DNA of 13,941 nt. Origin: Polaromonas sp. YR568 (GTDB lineage: Bacteria; Pseudomonadota; Gammaproteobacteria; Burkholderiales; Burkholderiaceae). Shown in pieces: positions 1 to 5,633 of this stretch (position 1 is the first letter of the stretch; each line of letters opens with the position of its first letter). Below the pieces are notes generated by a model, which was given only the letters and a program-made list of their open reading frames with translations, did not search any database and was not told the DNA's origin. Location: the NCBI GenBank assembly GCA_945871335.1, contig CAMBWM010000036.1, forward strand, positions 1 through 13,941, written 5' to 3'. Position numbers and translations under genes: made by a program.

Positions 1-733
1 GCCCAACAACGCCGGCTTTGATCTCGCAGCTGCGCTGGACAGCGTGCGCCAGCGCTGAACTGTCTGCGCCAAGCAAGGCATCGATGTGGGACTCGATCCA
101 GCTGAAAAAATCCATGTCAGCGATGGGCCCGTATTTGATGATCTCCGCCAGCCCCGCACTCAGTTCGCGTGCAGGTAAGGTCTTGAGCAGGTCGAGGTCG
201 CAAATAACGCGCTGCGGCTGGTAAAAAGCGCCAATCATGTTTTTACCCAGCGGATGATTGATCGCCGTCTTGCCACCCACAGAGGAATCTACCTGCGCCA
301 GCAAGGTGGTTGGAATCTGAACAAAGGGCACACCGCGCATGTAGCTGGCAGCGGCAAAGCCGGCCATGTCGCCCACCACACCGCCGCCCAAAGCAAACAG
401 CACGGTCTTGCGGTCGCAGCTGTTTTGCAGCAAGGCGTCAAAAATCAGCTGCAAAGTGGGCCAGTCTTTGTGCGCCTCGCCATCGGGCAAGGTCACCAGC
501 AACACCTTGGCATAAGCGCTGGCCAGCGCCGCCTGCAAACGCGCAGCATAAAGGGGTGCCACCTGGGTGTTGGAGACGATGAGCGCCGTGCTGGCACGCG
601 GCAGATCCGCGTAGCTGTGAGCGCTGTCCAACAACGCTACACCGATCAGGATGTCATAGGAACGCTCAGCCAGCTCAATGCGCACCTGCCGGGCAGGCGC
701 TAAAGCGGGCACTTGGATGGCTTCTTGGGGCAT
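1..733 (-). CDS. aroB: 3-dehydroquinate synthase, N-terminal part (cut by window edge)
   Basis: AroB converts DAHP to 3-dehydroquinate, the second step of the cytoplasmic shikimate pathway, using NAD+ and a divalent metal. The window holds the first 244 codons; the C-terminal third lies beyond position 1. Translating the minus strand from the ATG at 733-731 gives a typical family start. Visible motifs are DGEAHK (about residues 84-89), the NAD-binding [11 protein letters not shown] (about 116-126), the block [19 protein letters not shown] (about 141-159), and [10 protein letters not shown], which supplies a metal-ligand Glu. It lies 25 bases downstream of aroK on the same strand, the classical aroKB pair, so it is probably co-transcribed with aroK and the pil genes. 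No strong Shine-Dalgarno is visible before the ATG. Identification is firm; only the missing C-terminus is unseen. Confidence 0.95.
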   Translation of the reverse strand, partial: MPQEAIQVPALAPARQVRIELAERSYDILIGVALLDSAHSYADLPRASTALIVSNTQVAPLYAARLQAALASAYAKVLLVTLPDGEAHKDWPTLQLIFDALLQNSCDRKTVLFALGGGVVGDMAGFAAASYMRGVPFVQIPTTLLAQVDSSVGGKTAINHPLGKNMIGAFYQPQRVICDLDLLKTLPARELSAGLAEIIKYGPIADMDFFSWIESHIDALLGADSSALAHAVQRSCEIKAGVVG

Positions 734-758
734 GTTGGCAAGTGTATCTACCGCCAGC

Positions 759-1385
759 TCAGGCGGCCGGCGGTGCGGCAGGCGGTGTAGCCGGCTCGAG
801 CTTGAGGGCCAGCATGATGGTGGTGACCAGACTGGCCACAGAGGGGCGGCCGGTTTCAATCACCAGGTGCGCCGTTTCGCGGTAAAGAGGGTCACGCAGC
901 AGGTACAAGTCTTTGAGGCGCTGCAAGGGGTCGGCCACTTGCAGCAACGGACGGTTGAGGTCATGGCGTAAACGGCGGAAAACCTCTTCCGGTGCAGAGT
1001 GCAAATAGACTGTGGTGGTCCGCTCATGCAGATGACGGCGATTGGACGGCCGCAGCACCGCGCCACCGCCGGTCGACAAAACATAGTCGCCATCCAGCGA
1101 CAACTCATCGATCACCGACTCTTCCATATCTCTGAAAGCAGGCTCGCCCTCACGCTCGAAAAACTCGCGTATCGAGCAGCCCATCCGCTGCTCAAGCACA
1201 TGGTCAGTGTCAATGAAACGGCAAGCCATCCGTCTGGCCAGCTGGCGGCCGACCGTGGACTTTCCGGAGCCGGGCAGGCCCACACAGGCGATTCGTAAAG
1301 GTTTCGAGTTCAAGGCTGCAAAATTGTCGTCAGGTTGGCAGGCTAACGGGGCCGCCACACAAGCCCGCACAAGGCTTAGCGACAC
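759..1385 (-). CDS. aroK: shikimate kinase I
   Basis: AroK phosphorylates shikimate to shikimate-3-phosphate with ATP in the cytoplasm. The Walker A loop GLPGSGKST is at residues 36-44, the shikimate/Mg site DTD at 59-61, the GGG substrate loop at 106-108, and the lid arginine in LNRPLL (about R145). The start is uncertain. The GTG at 1385 gives 208 residues, longer than the usual 170-180, with about 24 unconserved residues first. A TTG at 1313 would give 184 residues beginning just before the conserved strand [10 protein letters not shown], closer to family length, but it has no visible ribosome site; an AGG sits six bases before the GTG. The C-terminus carries an odd Pro/Ala tail ([11 protein letters not shown]). 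The gene sits 43 bases after pilQ and before aroB, the conserved pilQ-aroK-aroB order. Confidence 0.93.
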   Translation of the reverse strand: MSLSLVRACVAAPLACQPDDNFAALNSKPLRIACVGLPGSGKSTVGRQLARRMACRFIDTDHVLEQRMGCSIREFFEREGEPAFRDMEESVIDELSLDGDYVLSTGGGAVLRPSNRRHLHERTTTVYLHSAPEEVFRRLRHDLNRPLLQVADPLQRLKDLYLLRDPLYRETAHLVIETGRPSVASLVTTIMLALKLEPATPPAAPPAA

Positions 1386-1428
1386 CCCAGACCTGCAAGC
1401 CTCAGAGCATAACCCTGAGCGGCCGGTA

Positions 1429-2883
1429 CTAAGGCCCAGCCGCCGCTTGATCCAACAATTTCGGAGTGATGAAGACCATCATCTCTGACTTGCTGCGGCT
1501 GCGGTTGCGGTTGCGAAACAGCCAGCCAAGCCCCGGCAAATCCCCCAGCACGGGGACTTTGGTGTCGTCTGTCCGCTCAGTTTCCTCAAAAATACCGCCT
1601 ATCGAGACGGTCCCGCCGTTTTCCACCAACACCTGGGTTTGCACATGCTTGGTGTCGATGGCAAAGCCTTTGGCGGTCAGCCGCCCTACGCTGTCCTTGT
1701 TAATGTCCAGGTTCAAAATGATGTTGCCCTCAGGCGTGATCTGCGGTGTGACTTCGAGTTTGAGATTGGCTTTGCGAAATGTAGTCGTGGTCGCCCCACT
1801 GGCGGATTTTTCCTCGTAGGGCAGCTCGGTTCCCTGCTCGATCAAAGCCTTGACCTGGTCGGTCGTGACAATGCGCGGGCTAGAAATAATCTTGCCCTTG
1901 CCGTCAGCTTCCATCGCTGATATTTCCAAATTCAGCACACGTGTCAGCGAAGCGTTGAACAGTGAGACGGCAAAAGAGGCCGCGTTATAACCGTTTTGCG
2001 CAGCTGCGGGCAGATTGACAAAGTCGCCGGACGTGACTCCGAAGGTGGGCGGTTGCGCCGGCGCCGCCGCTGCATCGGGCGACAAGTAACTGGCGCCGGC
2101 CTGGGAGTTGATGCTGTTGTTCAAGCTGGTCGCCCGGCCACCCAGACGCACGCCCAGAGAGCGGCCGAAATTATCGGAGGCCTCGACGATGCGCGCTTCT
2201 ATCAAGACCTGCCTGACGGGAATGTCGAGTTTGCGGATCAAGTCATGCACTTGCACAAGCCGGGTGGGCATGTCGCTGACAAAGACCTGATTGGTCCGCA
2301 GATCCGCCAGAACACTGCCCCGGGCCGACAAAATGCGCATCCCGCCTGGCGCATTGGCACCCGTACCGGCGCCAGTGCCTGAGCCCGTGAGACTGCGCGC
2401 CACATCGGCTGCCCGGGCGTAATTCAGCTTGAACTGCTGCATGCGCACCGAGCCCAGCCCCTGCAAAGTCTGTTGCGCTTCGATTTCATTTTTCTCTCTG
2501 GCTGCCAGCTCAGTTTTAGGTGCAATTTGTAAAACATTTCCGATCTGACGCATACCCAGACCATGAGCCTCCAGGATGATGTTCAGCGCGTGCGCCCATG
2601 GCACCTCTTTTAGGCGCAGCGTGACTGTGCCAGTCACGCTGTCAGACACCACCAGATTCAAGCCCGTGAAATCTGCCATCACTTGGAGCAAAGCACGGAT
2701 GTCAATGTTCTGAAAATTCAGCGTCATCAGGCCGCGTCCATCCTGGCTCAATTGATCCGCAGACACCTGTACCTCGGGCGACGCTGGCTGCGCCGCTACC
2801 GGCCAACAAGTCCACAAAAGGCACATCGCCAGATACAGCGTGCGGGGGCTGCGTGTGGCCATCAGAATCGATACAGCGCTCAT
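1429..2883 (-). CDS. pilQ: compact type IV pilus secretin PilQ lacking AMIN domains
   Basis: PilQ forms the outer-membrane channel for type IV pili or competence pili. The 484-residue protein has a signal peptide (hydrophobic stretch about 16-31, likely cut near VAA-Q), an STN/N0 domain at about 52-122 (LNFQNIDIRALLQVMADFTG), one secretin N1 domain at about 147-220 interrupted by a Gly/Thr/Ala-rich linker at 166-181, and the secretin beta-domain at 222-475. The secretin signature VPVLGDLPGLGWLFR is at 443-457. Typical proteobacterial PilQ is about 700 residues, with one or two N-terminal AMIN domains that bind peptidoglycan; here only about 20 residues separate signal peptide and STN, so AMIN is absent. 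The ATG at 2883 overlaps the pilO-pilP stop by four bases (ATGA), so no hidden upstream portion is possible in this operon. A second ATG at residue 8 is a possible alternative start. Confidence 0.93.
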   Translation of the reverse strand: MSAVSILMATRSPRTLYLAMCLLWTCWPVAAQPASPEVQVSADQLSQDGRGLMTLNFQNIDIRALLQVMADFTGLNLVVSDSVTGTVTLRLKEVPWAHALNIILEAHGLGMRQIGNVLQIAPKTELAAREKNEIEAQQTLQGLGSVRMQQFKLNYARAADVARSLTGSGTGAGTGANAPGGMRILSARGSVLADLRTNQVFVSDMPTRLVQVHDLIRKLDIPVRQVLIEARIVEASDNFGRSLGVRLGGRATSLNNSINSQAGASYLSPDAAAAPAQPPTFGVTSGDFVNLPAAAQNGYNAASFAVSLFNASLTRVLNLEISAMEADGKGKIISSPRIVTTDQVKALIEQGTELPYEEKSASGATTTTFRKANLKLEVTPQITPEGNIILNLDINKDSVGRLTAKGFAIDTKHVQTQVLVENGGTVSIGGIFEETERTDDTKVPVLGDLPGLGWLFRNRNRSRSKSEMMVFITPKLLDQAAAGP

Positions 2884-3878
2884 GGCGTTTTCTCCAGCAG
2901 GTTCATAAAGCGTGTCTGTGCCACTTTGTTGGGCTGGGAGACTGGACTGTGCTCATACAACATCAGCCGCGAGGCGCTGATCTCAGCGACTTGCGCCTCT
3001 TCAGCACCCAGCACATCCCCTACACGCACCAGGTAAATCCGGTCCTTGACGCGAACCAGAGCCGCCGCCGGCCCCTGACCCAGCAAGCTGCCCACCAGGG
3101 TCATGCTGGCCAGCGGTTCGGATTGCAGCGGCGCCCTAGCGCGGGCAGCGGCGGGACGCGCTAATTCTTTGACGGCGAGCAAAGGTGCTGGCGGCCACAA
3201 ACGTTCGCTGCTAAATGGCGCTAAGCCCGGCGCCATGACAGGCCGAAGGCGCTCAGTGCCGGCATATTCAAGTGCTGACTTGGTGGGCAGCGCCGAAGAA
3301 TCCTTGGCGTGCGGTGAGCGCAAGCTGAGCAGCACCATGTCCATGCGCAGCATGTCAGTCTGACCGGACACCAAGTTGAAGCTGTGCAAAGCCAAACGCC
3401 ATGGCAAGGCCGACAGTTCACGTGCAAAGCCGGCCAGGTCTTCAAAACGGCCTGTCAACTGCAGCGTCAGGCGTTGCTCTTGGTAAAGTATTCCGGCGGT
3501 CGGCGCCTGGGGCTTGATCAAGGCCAGCTGCAAACGCCAAGCTTTTGCACTGCGGCTCAGGCGGGACATCAGGTGGTTAATGTCGGCGGCGCCGGGCAAC
3601 TGCATTTCGAGCTGTGACAGCCTAGATTGCGTCTGCAGCTGCTGCGTCTGGAGTTCAGTCACCGCGGCCAGCTGCGCGCGGCGCTCACGCAGACTGGTCT
3701 GCAGTTGCCCATGCGACTGCTGCACCTGTTCAATGTCTTGCGAGATCGCTTGCAGCCACACAGACCAGAGCAGCAGCAAAGCCAAACCGAAGACCGGCAG
3801 CAGGGCCAGATGACGCAGCCAAACCGGCCATTGCATCGGCGCGTTAAGTGCTAACGAGGGCAGCCTGAACGCTTTCAT
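2880..3878 (-). CDS. pilO-pilP: PilO-PilP fusion protein of the type IV pilus alignment complex
   Basis: One 332-residue reading frame carries both PilO and PilP. PilO part: short cytoplasmic N-terminus, membrane helix about 20-42, coiled coil about 47-92, ferredoxin-like core about 95-187. A Pro/Ala-rich linker (about 188-250) follows. PilP part: residues APFSSERL (220-227) look like the conserved DPFNPQRL-type motif of PilP's flexible arm, and 253-310 is its beta-domain (PLASMTLVGSL, then ALVRVKDRIYLVRVGDVLG). Normally PilP is a separate lipoprotein binding the PilN/PilO dimer and the PilQ N-domains; here no lipobox cysteine exists and PilO's helix would tether PilP. Both domains should be periplasmic, so the topology is consistent. 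ATGA overlaps at both ends (pilN before, pilQ after) leave no room for a separate pilP. The usual PilP C-terminal tail is replaced by a short unrelated one. Domain calls are from memory of the families. Confidence 0.9.
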   Translation of the reverse strand: MKAFRLPSLALNAPMQWPVWLRHLALLPVFGLALLLLWSVWLQAISQDIEQVQQSHGQLQTSLRERRAQLAAVTELQTQQLQTQSRLSQLEMQLPGAADINHLMSRLSRSAKAWRLQLALIKPQAPTAGILYQEQRLTLQLTGRFEDLAGFARELSALPWRLALHSFNLVSGQTDMLRMDMVLLSLRSPHAKDSSALPTKSALEYAGTERLRPVMAPGLAPFSSERLWPPAPLLAVKELARPAAARARAPLQSEPLASMTLVGSLLGQGPAAALVRVKDRIYLVRVGDVLGAEEAQVAEISASRLMLYEHSPVSQPNKVAQTRFMNLLEKTP

Positions 3879-4459
3879 GGCGGACCGCCCGGCTGTTTCT
3901 CGGCCGGCTCCGTTGGCAGTTCTGCACGGATCAAAAAATGTATGCCCGGCGGAGACCCCTCTTGCTGCACGGCCGTCGCGAGCGACATGTCCAGCAGCTC
4001 AGGCCGTTGCAACCATGGCGCGGAACGCTGCATCTGCAATAGCAAATCAAAAACCTGCGAGTTTGAGCGAGCTGAACCTTTGAGCAGCACCACGCGGCCG
4101 TCCTGGCTGGCTGAACTCAAATAAAGGCCGTCAGGAAGTTGCTCGGCCAGAGGTTGTAACCAGAACGCCGGTTGCCTGCTGGCTGTTTGAAATTCTTGCA
4201 AGACGGCCTCACGCATTCGCGCAGCCTTGAGATCAGCTTGCAGTCCAGACAGGCTTTTGAGTTGTGCATCCAGCGTCTTCAATTCCTGACGAAATTGTTG
4301 ACCGGTCTCTTCAGCGCGCGCTAACTGCTGCGCCAACAGCTGGCTCAGGCCCAGTGCCGAAAGCAGGGCCAGCAGGCAGGCCAAAGCGATTTTTTGCACA
4401 AAAGCCCGGCGCAGTTGCTCCTGAGAAGCCTTGCGATGCGGCAGGAAGTTAATCAGCAC
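3875..4459 (-). CDS. pilN: type IV pilus inner-membrane assembly protein PilN
   Basis: PilN is a bitopic inner-membrane protein that pairs with PilO and whose cytoplasmic N-terminus binds PilM. I place the start at the GTG at 4459, giving 194 residues that open with LINFLPHRK, the conserved PilM-binding motif (family form INLLPHR). An ATG further upstream at 4513 would overlap pilM by 61 bases and put 18 unconserved residues first. AAGGA lies three bases before the GTG, a little close, with GAAGG about 13 bases upstream. A membrane helix is at about 21-43, followed by a coiled coil (about 48-90) and the periplasmic ferredoxin-like domain (about 98-180). The GTG overlaps the pilM stop by seven bases, and the stop overlaps the next ATG by four, implying translational coupling. 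The Pro-rich C-terminal tail has no obvious role. Confidence 0.93.
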   Translation of the reverse strand: MLINFLPHRKASQEQLRRAFVQKIALACLLALLSALGLSQLLAQQLARAEETGQQFRQELKTLDAQLKSLSGLQADLKAARMREAVLQEFQTASRQPAFWLQPLAEQLPDGLYLSSASQDGRVVLLKGSARSNSQVFDLLLQMQRSAPWLQRPELLDMSLATAVQQEGSPPGIHFLIRAELPTEPAEKQPGGPP

Positions 4460-5418
4460 AGGTCCTTGAACCTTCGCAATGCAAGCCCGCAAGCCGTCAT
4501 GAGTCCGGCGCAAGCCTGTGGAGACGGCGCAGGGTCAGGCTCTTGATGGCCGTGCCTGAGGGCCGTCACCGGATCAGCCCACTCGCAATCGCAGCCGGCT
4601 TGCTGGGCCAGAGATCCACACCATTGCGGCTCTTGTGAGGTATCCCCGGTGACCAAAATCAGCGCCAGGCCCGCTGCTAAATCGCCCTGCGACAGAACGG
4701 CCATCTCATTTTGTAAATGCTGGTAAAGCCCGAACGCCGTAGTAGGTTTGGGCCAGACCGGACTTTGATGCACAACGTTGTGACGAACCAGAAGCTGCAA
4801 AAAAACACCATCTGACAGCAGCTGGACAAACGCCATCACGCCCGCCGGATTCGTCGCGGGCCGCAGGCGCAACAAGAGCGCAGCGGCACGTGCACAGGCC
4901 TGGGCTTGGCCGTCAACCACGGTGGGAGTCAAGCCAGCAGACTCGGCCAGGCCCAAACGGTCTTGCAACATGTTCCGGGGCGTGGTGGCTGTCCAGACCT
5001 GTTGCGCTGTGCTTGCACCTGCGCCGGGCACCAGGCCGTAATCCATGGCCAAGCCACTGCCCGACGGATCACTGTTATGCGAAATCGCTTGTTGAACCTG
5101 TTGCTCAAGCGCAGTCGGACTTAAAGGGCCGGGCAGTGTGAGCAACTGAGTCTGCACGGCTGATGCCGGCATGGCCAGAGCTACGCGGCGTTGGTCGCTG
5201 CCTGCGGCTCGTACCAAACGCTTTAAGGCAGCGCTGACGTCCTCAAAGCGCTCGATCTGCCCTTGCACGATACAGCCGGGCGCCAGGGGTTCGACAGCGC
5301 AGCGTTCAAGCCGCAAAAGTGCCCGTCCATCGCGGGCAAGCTCCACCCAGTGCAGGCTGTCAGTGCCGATGTCCAAACCGATAAGCGGCGGATGTTGAGC
5401 TTGAAAAAAAGAAATCAA
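4453..5418 (-). CDS. pilM: type IV pilus actin-like protein PilM, short and divergent
   Basis: PilM is a cytoplasmic actin/FtsA-like protein that binds ATP in studied species and docks on the PilN N-terminus. The phosphate-1 strand is visible as LIGLDIGTDSLHWVEL (12-27), and the C-terminal family block as GLMTACGLALRRF (305-317). The protein has 321 residues against about 350 in the family. The second phosphate motif (usually FVDIG) reads FVQLLSDG (197-204), and the adenosine-side LLAGG is LVTGD (255-259); the stretch between them, normally containing GG.Q...I...YG, is much shortened. Nucleotide binding may therefore be weakened; this is inference. The start is a TTG at 5418: the frame is closed by a TAA eight codons upstream, and no ATG or GTG precedes the conserved region. 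No clear Shine-Dalgarno is seen. It is the first gene of the pil operon and diverges from ponA. Confidence 0.9.
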   Translation of the reverse strand: MISFFQAQHPPLIGLDIGTDSLHWVELARDGRALLRLERCAVEPLAPGCIVQGQIERFEDVSAALKRLVRAAGSDQRRVALAMPASAVQTQLLTLPGPLSPTALEQQVQQAISHNSDPSGSGLAMDYGLVPGAGASTAQQVWTATTPRNMLQDRLGLAESAGLTPTVVDGQAQACARAAALLLRLRPATNPAGVMAFVQLLSDGVFLQLLVRHNVVHQSPVWPKPTTAFGLYQHLQNEMAVLSQGDLAAGLALILVTGDTSQEPQWCGSLAQQAGCDCEWADPVTALRHGHQEPDPAPSPQACAGLMTACGLALRRFKDLC

Positions 5419-5425
5419 AGAATTA
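5413..5425 (+). promoter_or_regulatory. possible IHF binding site at the pilM start
   Basis: AATCAAAGAATTA fits the E. coli IHF core WATCAANNNNTTR at every specified position. It straddles the first codons of pilM and lies downstream of the predicted pil promoter. IHF acts at pilus promoters in other proteobacteria. The surrounding AT richness makes a chance match likely enough that this stays tentative. Confidence 0.3.
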
Positions 5426-5446
5426 GATTTAATTTAAAAGAGCTTA

Positions 5447-5475
5447 ATTATGAGCAATTAACGCCTTATTAACAA
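5447..5475 (-). promoter_or_regulatory. sigma-70 type promoter for the pil operon
   Basis: Read on the minus strand, TTGTTA (5475-5470) and CATAAT (5452-5447) are separated by exactly 17 bases: a good -35/-10 pair, each with one or two departures from consensus. Transcription would start near 5440, leaving a leader of about 20 bases before the TTG of pilM. The inverted repeat TTAATT-ATGAGC-AATTAA (5444-5461) overlaps the -10 and could be an operator, although such palindromes arise easily in AT-rich DNA. Confidence 0.6.
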
Positions 5476-5601
5476 CACTAAAATACTATTTTTAATTTAG
5501 ACCACGCCCATCTTTACGCGGGCTAAGTCGCTGGTCGCTACGGCCCACGTATAGTCTGTCGACTTACACCAACAGACACACAGAGCCATCGGGCCATTTT
5601 T

Positions 5602-5607
5602 TATAAT
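5602..5607 (+). promoter_or_regulatory. probable -10 box of the ponA promoter
   Basis: A perfect TATAAT lies 26 bases before the ponA ATG, giving an expected transcription start near 5614 and a leader of about 20 bases. The hexamer 17 bases upstream (CACAGA, 5579-5584) is a poor -35, so the promoter may be weak or activator-dependent. The ponA ribosome site is also weak, with only GAG at 5628-5630. Confidence 0.45.
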
Positions 5608-5633
5608 GACCGGCTGTCTCCACGATTGAGTCC

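Larger units (their letters stand above)
5419..5633. promoter_or_regulatory. divergent pilM/ponA intergenic control region
   Basis: This 215-base gap is the largest in the window and contains no credible gene. It is sharply two-part. Positions 5411-5500 have 19 G/C in 90 bases (21%) by my count, while 5501-5600 returns to the GC-rich style of the neighbours. The AT-rich half faces pilM and holds its promoter, an inverted repeat TTAATT-N6-AATTAA (5444-5461) lying over the -10, and an IHF-like site at its edge. The ponA-proximal half carries a TATAAT box. No intrinsic terminator is visible, as expected between divergent genes. Confidence 0.8.

Noticed and set aside
254..703. 149-codon plus-strand frame inside aroB
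   Set aside because: Antisense to conserved aroB motifs; no independent evidence for a gene.
1403..1425. CTCAG...CTGAG inverted repeat between pilQ and aroK as a terminator
   Set aside because: Only a five-base stem with a nine-base loop and no T-run; aroK follows on the same strand and is expected to be co-transcribed.
2880..3878. Sequencing error joining separate pilO and pilP genes
   Set aside because: A single indel would shift the frame, yet both halves read cleanly in one frame, with a plausible linker and no start codon plus lipobox signal at the junction. A missed in-frame deletion cannot be fully excluded without reads.
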